From: Vitrella brassicaformis
Lineage: Eukaryota; Sar; Vitrellaceae
Length of the DNA stretch: 64,000 nucleotides
Direction of reading: 5' to 3'
Assembly (NCBI GenBank): GCA_001179505.1
Contig: CDMY01000738.1
Span: 175,578 to 239,577 of the forward strand
Part shown: in pieces, positions 47,082-58,604 of the stretch
How positions within the stretch are numbered: position 1 is the first letter of the stretch
How the letters are laid out: the number at the start of each line of letters is the position of its first letter
The notes under the pieces: model-generated
What the model saw: the letters and a program-made list of their open reading frames with translations, nothing else
Told to the model about the DNA's origin: nothing
Databases searched by the model: none
Program-made: the position numbers and the translations under genes

Positions 47082-47737
47082 TGTGTGTGGTATAGGATAT
47101 GTGGCTGCGTGAGAGAGAGAGGGACGAAGGTGACGTGCCGCAAGGGGGCATGCCGCAACCGGCAGACGGTCAGCATCACCTCACCACCACACACAGCAGA
47201 ATGAAGGACTCATCAAAATGACCGGTCCCCCTTTCTTGCCCGCATTGGTTGGTTGCAGAGTCTGCCTCTCTGTCAGTGTTGATCAAGACCAGCAGGCTCT
47301 TCGCCTACGGCTGCGAGGCCACCACTGACGCCGACGGCAAGCTAGAGACCACCGCGGGATCGTCATCCTCTCCGGTGGAGAGGACCGCGGCTGCAGCAGC
47401 GAGCGCGTCGTCCCTGGCCGAGCGGACGGACCAGGACACGTGCTCGATATGCCTCGACACATTCGCCACAGGACAGGTGTGTGCCTCGTTTGATTGGGTC
47501 AGACAGACAGACAGACAGACACAACGACAGATGCTCTCATGAAGTCTCATCTCATTCATTGAGTCTCTGCAGGTGGTACGGCGGATTTTGAAGTGTGGTC
47601 ACCAGTGGCATGCCGAGTGCGTCGACCCGCACTTTGCCCTCAAGGCGCACTGCCCGGTGTGCCGGCTAGACCTGAGGGAGGCCGCTGTCGAACAGCAGAA
47701 TCAGGCGGGGGGCAAAGGGGGCGATGCGCAGCATTGA
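46321..47737 (+). CDS. SUMO-like domain plus RING-H2 protein (candidate E3 ligase)
   Basis: Six exons keep phase (46321-46569, 46642-46676, 46763-46982, 47096-47168, 47259-47476, 47573-47737), giving 319 residues. Residues about 68-160 have a beta-grasp, SUMO/Rad60-SLD-like pattern: LNIRINMQLL, LHFNIRRTTALCRMFGIYLG, LHYMCEFNYFATDGRTHTF and the ending GMADGDTIYARP. A Ser/Ala-rich linker follows. The C-terminal RING-H2 has C254-x2-C257-x15-C273-x-H275-x2-H278-x2-C281-x10-C292-x2-C295, all ligands intact. It probably catalyses ubiquitin (or SUMO) transfer, with the N-terminal fold acting as a docking site; this is inference. The RING is certain, the SUMO-like fold probable. Confidence 0.85.
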
Positions 47738-48321
47738 CTGACCGACAGGCAGGGGCAGAAACCTTCCGCATGAGCATGATCCAATAAGCGGAAGTTTCTC
47801 AGTGAATGCGTGTAAGAAGCTCATGAGCAAGGCCTTCCTTCGCCATCCACACACGAGCCAGTGGATGGAGATGGGGGACAGACACAGCACATAAGCTGGC
47901 CAATTGGTCAGAAAAGACTGTATGAGGGCCGGCGAATTCAGGTCTTTGCTCATTGTCACTGTTGCCAGTGTTGAATGCATTGGCGGGCAGCAAAAGAGTC
48001 ATCAGGCAGGCAGATAGACACAGGCGATGCACGAACGCCGTCAAAACGATCAGAGCCTTCCTTTGCACTGTTGTTCGGCCATGGACGGTGCCGTCCAGAC
48101 ACCAGGCAGGCAGGCAGTCAGGCAGGCAAGAGCCACACAGGCAGGCAGACACACAGGCACCCCTGCAAAAGGCCGACAAACGGCAGGAAGGGAAAAGCGG
48201 TCATCACTCAGTTCACTGATCTGCTCATTAGCTGAACTGCCAAACATCTCCCTATATATGCATCCCTCCCTCCCTATATTCCACTCACAAGTAGCCATGC
48301 CTGCCTGCCTGCCTGCCTCCT
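47738..48321. other. Convergent 3' spacer
   Basis: CAGG/CTGC tetranucleotide runs (48102-48150, 48299-48318). No gene recognised. Confidence 0.5.
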
Positions 48322-51300
48322 TCATTTGGGGAGCAGCATCTCGCGCAGGAAGGTCCTCTGTGCATTCTTGTCGTTGGCCTTGGGCATCCGGACGCCCCGG
48401 CGCCCCGCTTCCACCCTGTACTCGCTGCAGAGCGCCGCCACCGACTCGGCCGGGAGGCTGTTGACGAAGGCCAGGCGGTCGTCGGTCTTGAGAGTGAAGG
48501 TGGCGACCTTGACGTTGCTCTTGATGCTCATCTCGCACTCCTCGTCATGGCCGTCTGTGTTGGTCGTCAGGGACAGCTGCACGGCGTAGTAGCTGACCTT
48601 GCTGAGGGTGGCCAGCTTAATGGGCGGCGGGATCACCGTTTTGTACTCGTTGCTGGGTGCCGTGTCGTCAGCAGCAGAGCTGACGGAGCACTCGGCCGGC
48701 TGCAGGGTCACCCGCTTAAGCAGCTTGTCGCCACGGACCAGCTGAGGGTGCTGCGATTCGTCGGATGCGTCAGTGTCGTCATCATAGGGGCCGTAGATGG
48801 ACACCTCAAACTCCTCCCCCTTCTTCGGCTTGGGCCCGCAGAACCACAAGCACTCAATGCAGTTGCGCGACAGGAACGCCTTGGCCGACAGCAGATCCAC
48901 TCGCGGCGCCCTCGACCCGAACTCGGGCTTGGCTGCTGCTGCTGCTGCTGCCTTTGCCTTGGCTCCCACTGTCATCTTGACCCTCTTTTTGTCGCGAGAC
49001 TCCGCCTCATCCAGGTTGACGGGGCTGCCCGCCGCAATGCCGCCGCCACCAGCGGCCCCCCCTTTGGCACCACCGAACAAGAAGGGCGATGGAGGGCGGC
49101 CGCGGAAGTAATCGAAGGTCGACGGGCGGGAGGGCCGGGGGAAGCCGGTGAAGCCGGCAGGCTGTGCGAATCCGCTGAAGACGAAGGGAGATGGAGAGGG
49201 GGAGCCGCCCACGGGGACACCAGCAGCAGCTGCTGCTGCAGCGGCAGCGTGAGCCGTCTGCTTGGGCCTGACGTGGGGCTGTCGAGAGGCCGTGCTTGGT
49301 GCAGCAGCTGCTGCTGGGCCCTTGGCGAACGGCGGACGGAGCTGCCCTGGGATGTGGGGGGTGCGGTGGCCGAAGTGGGGTGATGGTGTTGCGGAGGGGT
49401 GGGCGACCAGGCCTGAATGGGCTGGTGGGGGAGGGCGTGGCGAGCCGACGGCCTTGCAGGGGTGGTACTGAATGATGCATGCGACATACATACACACACA
49501 CACACACCACACGCACAGATGCGGATCAGTGGATCAACGCATGCAGGTGGCTGGCTGCAGCGATGCGGTGCTTACTCTTGTCTTCTCGTGGAAGGCCTGT
49601 CTGCATGCCGCGTACGACTCGTTGACCTGAACACACAGACACACGCACAGACAGACAGACAGACAGACACGAAATAGAGAGTTTTTTCTATCAACAGCTC
49701 TTTGTCTACCCACCCTCCGGCCGACCTACCCGAGTGATTGCCTGTGTTGCTTCCTGCTTCTCACTCGCTGGCGCCTCCTCGAAGTTGATCTTGTCGGGAT
49801 GGACCATCAGCTGCAGCTTCCTGTGGTTCGCCTTCACCTGACACACACAATCACACACACAACAGACAAATATGCAGTCATGGGGGACCCCGTTGTGTGC
49901 CCCCGTCTCCCCAGTTAGTCTCACCATTTCGTCCGTCGCGAACCGTGCGTCAAGGCCGAGCACCCAAAAGTGGTATTGCTCGCCACGGGGCAGCCGGTTG
50001 ACCCACCGGACGACCGCCATCTGATCACGATGCTTCCGCGCGCGCTCGTGACGCTCCTTCTCAGCTTGGTGCTGGCACACACACCCAGAGAGAGATCCAT
50101 GTGTGTTGTGTGTTGGATTGTACGGCATTGCGTGTGTGGTGTGGGGCCCCACCTACCTTTCGTCGCTTCTCTGCCTCAGGGTCTTCGCCGAGTGCCTTCT
50201 GCCTGCTCATGTCGTATTCGTCCTTGGCGGATGTGAGCAGCATGAACGCCTCACGCACAGGGGGAACCCGCAGGTGCTCCTCAAAAAGGCCCTTCAACGT
50301 CGTGTGACAAAACACCACCTGAACCACATCCATCCATCCATCCATTTGTGCGGGCGGCCCTGCCCACCCACCTGTTCCTCTGGTGTGTCTTCGGCCAGCC
50401 CCAGGAGGCTCTGCACCGATACCGCATCGCTGCTGAGCGAGTGAATGCGCATAAGGTTCTCAAACACGGTGTCGTTGAGGGCCAGGAGGGTCTCCACCGA
50501 TGCGTCGAGGAGCCCAGTGGCGCGGTCGCGCTCCTCATCGTCGGTGTGGTCCTGGATGGCCGACCGCACGAGCGATGCCTGGGCCGTGACAAAGCTGCGC
50601 AGCTCCTTGACAGTGCGGTCCACGGGGAAAGCCACGCGACTCCCTGACCAAACGAACAAGCGAACGAACGAACAACACGTCATTCCATCACTTAACGCAT
50701 TGCATTCCGTGTGTGGGATGTGTGTGTGGCTGCACACTCACCTAGGCCAAGGTATGCGATAGCGTTCTCATCCCTCTCCCTCAGGATGGCACCAACGGTC
50801 TCGCCCGCATCGATGGCGGGCTTCCCAGCTGCACCGGCTCCCAAAGCCGCAGCAGCCGCAGCAGAAGCAGCAGCGGCGGCGGCGGCGGCGGCGGCACATG
50901 CCTCCTCTCCCTGGGCGGCCTCCTCAGGCACTGGGCTTGCCACTGGACCTTCATCTGGAGGGTGGACGTGGAGGCCGCTGGGTGACATGCCCATCCCCTC
51001 CTGCTGCTGCCTGGGCTCCTCGTCCGAGCCGTGCTCGGGGGGCGCCTCTGGTGTCTGCTCGTCTTCCTGACGAGGCTCCGTCACAGCTTTCGTGTGGTCC
51101 TTCTCGGCCTCTGCCGCCTGCTGGGGGGCCTCATATAGCGGCTCTGGCGATGCCTGCTCGCCAGAGTGGTCTCCCTCTTGTGGCTCCTGCTGCCGCACTG
51201 TCGGCTGCGTCTCCTGAGGCTCCTCGGCCGGGAGGTGCTTCGCTCTGTCGGGCGAAGGAGCGCCTCTCTGGTCAGCTGGAGGGATGGGTGGCGGCGGGCC

Positions 51301-53073
51301 AGGGGAAGTCGCCGCAGCAGCTGGGTCAGACGCCGCTGGCTGCGGGATGTGTGGCGGTCGGGGAGGAGGTGGGGGTGGGGGCGAGGGCATGTCGCCCCCG
51401 TAGCCGTCGTACCTCTGCTGGTGAGCCATCTCATCCAGATGCCGCTGGAGGCTGGGGTCGGCCGACCGGAGCCCTCCCATCCCTCCCGGGCTTCCGTCCC
51501 CACGTGCCACCTTCCTGGCCTTCCCGGCAGGCGAACGCCGGCCTCTGCCTCGCCCACCCACCTCCTCGCCCGATGAAGGTGACGCTCCCTCTTCGCCCCC
51601 GGACGAAGCATCGCCTTTCTTGCGCTTGCGGATGGGGGATGGGGTGGCCTTGGCGGCACTGCGAGGGACGCGGTCAGATGGGGTGCGGCCGCGTCGGCGT
51701 CTCGCGTGGCCCCGCTGGCGCTTGGCCTCGGCTCGTGTGAGGGGTTTGGAGGGCCCCGGGCCCTCCTCCTCCGTGATCTCGCCGTCCTCGCACTCGTCCA
51801 AGTCGTCATCGAGGTTGATCTGGTCGATCTGTTGAGGACCCTGCTTGCGGGGGAGCCGCTGCCGCTGCTTGGCACGGCCACGGCCAGGGCGGGAAGGGCC
51901 TGACGGCTGGCTCGGGGACGGCACCCCACCATCTGCACACACACAGGGAAACAAACGCATGGATCAACAGTCAGTCCGCCCACACACCGACCGTGTTGTA
52001 CTCGTTCGTCTTCGGCACTCACCTCTTCTGGGTCTCGGTCTGCTGCCGCAGGAGGGTCTTCTGCCCCAATCCTCCTCTCCCTGCTCGTTTTCCTCTCCTT
52101 GCTCGTCCTCCTCCTCGTTCTCATCCTCATCGTCATCACACACAATCGGCTCCCCCGCGCGGCTGCCCTTCCCCTGCAGCATGCTGCTGGTGCTCCCGCC
52201 GTCGCCCTCATGCACTCGCTGCCTCTTGACGTTGACGTTGGCTGCGGCCGCCGCCGCCCGGCCGGGCCGCCGGGCCTCATCGCTGCTGCTGTCGACCACC
52301 TGAGCCGCGACGGAGTCTCGGGCCCGTTTGGAGGAGAGAGGGGGGAGGGGAGGGGGAGGGTACTGGTCGAGCTGCTTGACGAAGCTGCTGAGGACCTTCT
52401 GGTGATCGAATTTGACGGGAGCGTCAGGTCGGTGGTGGAGGGTGAGGAGGAAGTTGGCCTTGTCCCACCAGCAGCACTCCGCCTGGCTGAGCGTGAACAG
52501 ACGACGGACGAGCTCGTCGCGCATGGTGGCTGCACGGGCCTCCGAGAGCAACGACCTGACATGACAGAGGGGGGGAATAGACACACACAAGGAACAGTCA
52601 GGGCAGGGTCGATGGATGCGATGCATGCAGCCAATCACACGTACTCAGAGATCTTGGTCTGAACTTCTGCAAACGCGGCCTCTGGACGAATCTGCAAACA
52701 CGCACAGCACACACAAGGATGTATCAGTGAGATGGATGCACCCATCCATGCGGTATGATATGTGATGCATGGCCACTCTATCTACCTCTCTCTCCCGCAG
52801 CTGCATGTGTATCTCGACCACATCTTTCCTTCTCTGCGCGTCATCCTCTGCAGCACCCTCCTCCTCCTCCTCCTCCTCCTCCTGTCCCCGGCCTCTCTCC
52901 TTGGACTCAATCAACGGCACCAGCCGCCCAAACAGGTTGCGCATGCCCCGCTGAGTCAACAGCCATCTCTCCAGATCCGCCAGCCTTGTCCTACTCGCCA
53001 GGAAGTCGTTCTTGGACATCGGGGCGGCATTCGCTGCAGCGCTCGCGGGCTCGGCGCTGTCTTCGGCCTCCAT
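48322..53073 (-). CDS. Very large nuclear-type J-domain protein
   Basis: Exons run from ATG 53073 to a stop at 48322-48324, about 1400 residues. Order: charged helical start (WLLTQRGMRNLFGRLVPLIE, poly-Glu); LVRRLFTLSQAECCWWDKANFLLTLHHRP with a DDDEDENEEEDEQ run; a basic/acidic Pro-rich part with nuclear-localisation-like KRQRGHARRRRGR; poly-Ala; FVTAQASLVRSAI...LLGLAEDTPEEQ; LLTSAKDEYDMSRQ; then YHFWVLGLDARFATDEMVKANHRKLQLMVHPDKINFEEA, a J domain with intact HPD; then a Gly/Pro/Phe-rich part and a C-terminal unit VDLLSAKAFLSRNCIECLWFCGPKPKKG. The J domain would stimulate an Hsp70. It may work in RNA or chromatin complexes. A single gene is inferred from compatible exon ends; two genes are possible. 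Confidence 0.65.
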
Positions 53074-53421
53074 GAAGGCCTCACTCGAGGAAGCCAGGTT
53101 GTCCGGTGCTCCCGAGACGCTGAAGGCCCCGTTGCTTATAGCGACTTCGAGCAAAGCAGAATCCCTCTACCTCACTGCGGCCTGCGTGCCACGAGCGGTG
53201 CGTGAAGCTTTTCCCTTTTCCCTTTTCAACTGCGAGCTCCCCATCGTTTGCGAGCTTAGCTCTGATGAAGATCTGGGAGCAGCACCAGCACGGCTAGGCC
53301 AGCAGCCTCTGGATTCAGCCGTTCATCTTTGTATCTCGAACAAGGAAGCTCATTCTTCTTCGACTCAGCTTTGAGCTTTGGTGATGATGAGTGGCTCAAT
53401 TGGAGGGATCTCATCGCAAGC
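53074..53421. promoter_or_regulatory. Divergent promoter region with GCGAGCTC-type motifs
   Basis: 348 bp between ATGs. It contains a thrice-repeated CCCTTTT run (53212-53226), TGCGAGCTC (53231-53239) and GCGAGCTTAGCTC (about 53250-53262), related to GAGCTCGCAG seen before other genes. The upstream part (to 53154) is open in the J-protein frame and may be coding. Confidence 0.4.
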
Positions 53422-56400
53422 ATGAAGATTATGCATTCCTCTCCCGCCATAGCCCTAGTCCTCGCCCTCTCTCTCACCTCTGTTCGCGCCTTCGCGCCGC
53501 AACCCACGCAAATACCTCGGCTGCTGTCGCGCAACCATGCCTCACGGGTCCGCCAGGCCAGCCAGGGGCCTCTTAGGGCGCCAGCTGGTGTGCGGCTGAT
53601 GGCGCTGGATGAGGCGACGGGCGGTGGTGGGTCGATTGACCCACAGACCATTGCCCTGATTGCGTCCCCCCTCGTGGCTGCGGCGTTTGCCTTCGCTTTT
53701 GCCTTCACCAATGAGAAGCAGAAACTCGCGGATGCAGGTGGGCTGTTCTGGGCAGGGTGGGCAGCGAAATGGAGGGCACCTGTCTGTGTGAGTTGAGTAG
53801 GTGTGGAGGTAAAGGATTTCGTCCCGTCGGTGTCGTTGACGGAGAACGGCAAGATCCAAAGCAAGCTGAGGAGCGTGCGGCTGCCAAGCGGCTTCGAGGC
53901 GCTGCTGATCTCCGACCCCAACGTGCCCAACCCCACTGCATGCCTGGCCCTCAAGGCCGGACAGTGGGAGGAACCGGCCTACGCGAGCGGACTCGCGCAC
54001 CTCTGCGAACACATGCTCTGGGGAGGAGATATCATGGTCAGGGAGGGGGGGGCGGGCAGCACACAGACTCACATATGCCCATACGAAGCGGTGTGTGTCT
54101 GCGTGTCTGTCTGGTTGCTTCTGTGCGATCTTCCGTCAGTCAAAGGCGGCGTGGACGGAGGCGCTGACGCGGCCGCGGACGACGTCGTATGGGATGGTGA
54201 TGAGCGACGTGCGGCCGGGCCCCGGCAACAAGGACAAGATCACACAGCCGCTGCAGACACTGGCGCAGCAGTTCTACGACACGTTCTTTGTTGACGAAGT
54301 CGTTATCAAAGAGGTGAGTGGTGCCACTGCTTCCGTGTGTGTGGGCGGCGGAATGGATGGATGGATGGATGGCGCTGGTGTGTGTGTGTGTGTGTGCAGA
54401 TGAAGGTGCTCGACAGCGAGTTCAAGTTCTTCAAGTCCAACGACGCCAACAGGATTGGCAATCTCTTCAGGGACAAAACCGCCAACCCCAAGCACCCTTT
54501 CGCCAGGTACACTCACTCACACATACATCTGGCGACGAAAGGCAGGCCACATCTGTGTCTGTCTGCCTTCTGGTTGACCAGGTTTGGTATCGGCAACGCG
54601 CGGACTCTCTCATCGTCCGGCAAGAACCCCACAGACGAGCTGCAGGGCTTCTACGACGAGTGGTACAGCGCCAACCTGATGCGCCTTGTCGTCGCCAGCA
54701 GGGAAGACCTCAGCACCATGCAGGACTGGGTCATCCGCTACTTCAGCGAGATCCCCAACCGCAACGCGCCAGAATCGCTGTCATATGACGACATGTCGCC
54801 ATTTGACCCCACTAAGACAGGTGCGCCACACACACGACGAGAGTTCTGATGTATTGTGCTCTTCCACTCACCCAGGCAATCTGTTCCGTGTGGTGCCCGT
54901 GGCCAAGAACAAGCGCACCATCCAGTTCTACATCCCCTTCGAGGCCCCGCGCGGCAGCGAATACGCCGAGTCCAAGCCATGGCGGTTCCTGGAGGCCATC
55001 ATGAACGTCGATGACCCTTCCGTGAGCAAGTACATCGAGGAGCGCCGCAGCGAGGGGATCCTCCTGCGGTCGCCCTTTGGCTTCTTCGGCATCACGCTCA
55101 CCCTCACGCCTCAGGCGGAGAGGGACCCCAAGGCCGTCGAAGAAGTGCTTGGGTGAGTGTTGTGTTTGTGCGTGCAGATGCAGGGTGTGCGTGTCCGTGG
55201 GTCATGCGTGTGTGTGTTGATTTGTGTGTGCAGGTCGATCTATCGTCGGCTGTCTAATTTCCGGCCGGGGCAGAAGAGCCCTGATACGGGTGGGTCGGTG
55301 GGTCGGTGGTGTGGGCGAACACAAAAGCACTTGTATGTGTCCTGTCCGCCCCTGCAATCTATCTCTGTTTTGTGTGGTGGTTGGCCTATCATCTGCAGAT
55401 TTTGAGAGGGAGATTGACCAGCTGTTCGGTCAGTTCCGCACGCCGCAGCCCATCTTTGACGACTTTGATATGGCGCCACTCGACAGGCCCTACACACTCG
55501 TCCGACGGGTAGGGAGGGACACCAACACAGGCCAGTGCACCGCACCCAACACAGACAGGCTTCCCTTCCACGATCCTCTTCCCTGTGTCCGGGTTATCCC
55601 ACGAGCAGATTGCGCAGGACTTCCTGGATGTGTCAGCCGAGGAGGCCATCACCGACTCCCAGACAGTCAGGTGGGACCGCGCCATCCTCTCCAGGTTCGT
55701 CGAGCGGTACATGACGCCGCAAAACAGCCAAATATTCGTCGCCATGCCCACATACGAAGCACAGGTCGGACACATAAGAGGGAGCAACACATCCACACTC
55801 ATACGGCTGCTGGTTTCCCCAATTCAGGCGCTGTCGAAGACCGCGAAAAGGGATGGCTGGCAGGAGGACGACATATTCGGCTCCTTCTACAAGCAGGAGC
55901 CCCTTCCGAAGTCAATCATCCAGGCTTTCAATCAGGGCGTCACGGAGACGTCCATGCCAGCGCCTGCGGCCACGCCAGACACCACACAAGAGCCTGCAAA
56001 AGCCCCCGCTACCCCTGCCGCCAAGGCGCCGTCAGCAACACCTGCAGCTGCGAAGGAGGAGGTAATGGTCTGACTACAGCACACGAGCAGAGCGACACAT
56101 TGCAGCTGTGCATTGCCCGTGTGGGGCATGTCATGTGTGTCAGGCCGTCAAGGGCCCGGGTGTGTACAAGGTGGTAGACCAGGCGGGCATCAGGGGCTAC
56201 CTCGGCTGGGGTGTCAGCGAGGAGGGCGAAGAAAGCGACCGTGTGGAGGGCCGCGTCATGCTCCAGCTCAGCGAGCCCCTCCCCCTCTCCCCCACAGACA
56301 CCGCCAGGCAGTCTCTGCCCTTCCCCGGCGATGCAGACCGGTCCGCCCCGCTCCCATCCATCGCATCACACCTCGTCTCGGCCGTGCTAGAAGACCTTCT

Positions 56401-58081
56401 CTCGCAAGATGATTCGCTCGACCGGCTGTCGATACAGCCTAAGGGCACAGCAGGGGTGGCTGGGGAGGGGCTGGAGGTGTCTTTCTCGGGACCGGGGGGC
56501 GTGGCGGATGTCGCCAGCCTGCTGGAGGGCGTCAGGGAGGTGCTTGCTAAGGGTGATAGAGACAAGATGGAGAGGGCTTTCGAGCGGGCGAAGGGGCGGT
56601 TGTTGGATGAGGTGCGGGAGTTGTGTGCGCGGCGTCCGCAGTACCTGTCGGACATTCAGCGGCGGTCGGCTGTGAGGGAGGTGCTATCGCCTCAGGCAGC
56701 GATACCCGAAGAGATGCTGCCCATTCTGGTGAGGAAACATACATACCCGAGAAGACTCGTGGATCCGTTCTGTCTGTTTGTCCATGTGTGTCGTGTGTGT
56801 GTGTGTGTTTTCCAGGAGGGTGACAGGGTATCTTTCGGGTGGTTCACGTCGCTCCTCCCCCGCTGGACCAGCCTCTCGTCCGCAGCGATCCTCCTACACA
56901 TCAACGATCCACGGCCAACAGTCAGGACGCGCCTCATCGACTCGCTCTCGCGTGCAGCCAAGGTGCTGGAGCCATCAGTTGCGCCAGCTGCAGCTCCTGT
57001 CAGCGCGCCTCTAGACTACCTGAGGGCGCCGCTGGGCGAGGATGGACTTGCCTATGAGAGGGAGTGCCGGTCTGTTGGCGATGAGAACGCCATGGCTGAG
57101 GTGGTCTTCCAAATCATACCTGAGGACCTTTGGAGCCAAAAAGAGGTGAGAATGGACAGACAGACAGACAGACAGACAGAGGGAGGGTGGGAGGGGATCA
57201 TGGTGAGTGTTTGTGCAGTGGGTGGGGCAGAAGGGCGAGAGCCCCTGCAGCGTGCCGGTCAACGTGGAGGCTGTTCTTCGTGTGGTCCGCTACACCATGG
57301 TCGACTCACTGCGCAGAGTCATCAGGGAACAGATGCAATACGGGTAAACCAAGCCACCCACCCCACCGACCCATCGATCCCTCTCTTGTGTCAACATGCA
57401 GGTACGTCGTCTCATCATGGCTGGAGCCGCTGGGCGCCTCCTACCTTCTCCGGCTGACCGTCGTCTCGTCGACAGCCCCACCCTCTACCCTCACAGCGGC
57501 TATCGAGCAGTGGCTGTCGACATACGAGGCCAGCGACCTCACTGACGAGGCCATCCGGTCGGCAGTGGCCGAGTGCATGAGCAACAGGGACATGCTGGGC
57601 GACCGGGAGGGGCCGTCAAGGACGGCAGCCGACGCGCTGTGGAGGGACGTCGTCTACCAGCCCGATCGAGATGAGAGGTCCGCAACAGCACACAAACCAG
57701 CCCGTGTGTGGGTGTGTACGTGTCTCTCTGTCTGTGTGTGCAGGTGGTGTGACGTCGGCTCAGAGGTGGTGTCATCGCGGCGGGCCAGCCTAGAGTCGCT
57801 GTTGAGCGATCCCGCCAGGAGGCGGGCGCTCGTCAGCCAACCGCGAGTGGCGGAGTTCGTTCAGACATTCCTCTCGCGAAAGGCACCGTTCAGGCGGAAA
57901 GTCACCCTGCAGGTCAGCAGAACGCAGCACGATGTGAGCAGTGTGGACCACCTGGTCTCCCTCCGTGTCGTCTGTGCAGGTGTCGAATCCGAATGTGCCG
58001 CCACAGCAGCAGCAGCAGCAGCAGCAGGAGGAGGAATTGCAGAAAGAGGAAGCGCCGCTGCCCGTTGAGACACCAAGATGA
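53422..58081 (+). CDS. M16 (pitrilysin/insulysin) metallopeptidase, plastid-type leader
   Basis: About 18 exons, TGA at 58079-58081, over 1100 residues. The leader is a signal peptide ending SVRA, then FAPQPTQIPRLLSRNHASR, a bipartite plastid-type presequence, and a membrane stretch (IALIASPLVAAAFAFAFAF). The inverted zinc motif HLCEH is at 53998-54012, and the third ligand Glu is in VVIKEMKVLDSEFKFF. Further family marks are FGIGNARTL, LQGFYDEWYSANLMRLVVA, FRVVPVAKNKRTIQFYIPFE, LEAIMNVDDPSVSKYIEERRSEGI, FGITLTLT, and two further M16 units. It ends with a Gln run and LPVETPR. M16 peptidases degrade short peptides, including freed transit peptides. The region just after HLCEH is shorter than usual. 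Confidence 0.9.
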
Positions 58082-58604
58082 CGGCCGAAACCAACACACC
58101 TTCCTGCAGGTGTTTGTGAGAGGGGAGGGAGAGGTTTGTGAATGCAGTGAGCCATTTACGTTGATCGGACAGACAGACAGACAGACAGACAGGCCTGAGA
58201 GAGTGCGTGGTTTTCATGCCATCCATCCATTTTTCGGGCGCTGTTCCTTCCTTCCGTCATTGATAAGAGCTGGGTGTGGTGGGCGTTCCCTCCTTCCTCG
58301 TCTTGTGTCTCGTTCATGAATTTTTCTCTGAAGGAATGCGTTCTGCATCCATCGATCCACTGACTTGTGGATGATGAATGAATGAATGAATGAGGCCGCC
58401 ACGCTGCGAGCTGAGTGCACGACGAATCTCATCTCTGGCTGCTAGTCGTCAACATTCAACTCAACCACTCAACTCAGGCAGGCACCCTAACTACAGTCCG
58501 CGAGACAGGCACACCACACACATCCCCATCCCAACGTCACGAGGTGCTACAACCACCACACTTCTCGGCGATCGACATGGGCGGCATAACCAGGCAAGTG
58601 TCGC
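58082..58604. other. Convergent spacer with dispersed repeat B, copy 1
   Basis: A CAGA tract at 58169-58191 is followed by a segment (about 58190-58380) that matches 63510-63650. GAAT repeats sit at 58374-58392. No gene was recognised. Confidence 0.6.
58190..58380. repeat. Dispersed repeat B, copy 1
   Basis: It shares with 63510-63650, in order: GAGAGAGTGCG, TTGATAA-AGCTGGGTG, GGGCGT-CCCT, TGTGTCTC-TTCATGAATTTT, CTCTGAA-TGCGT and a CATC tract followed by TTGAC-like sequence. It starts about 110 bp after the M16 stop codon. Confidence 0.75.

Noticed and set aside
48547-49383. Long plus-strand frame within the J-protein gene
   Set aside because: It is antisense to the Ala/Pro-rich exon of the J-protein and has no family features; GC-rich codons leave the reverse strand open.
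50711-52634. Several long frames around 51-52.6 kb on both strands
   Set aside because: They come from GC-rich low-complexity coding sequence. Only the frame with GPGPSKPLTRAEAKRQRG joins neighbouring exons in phase.
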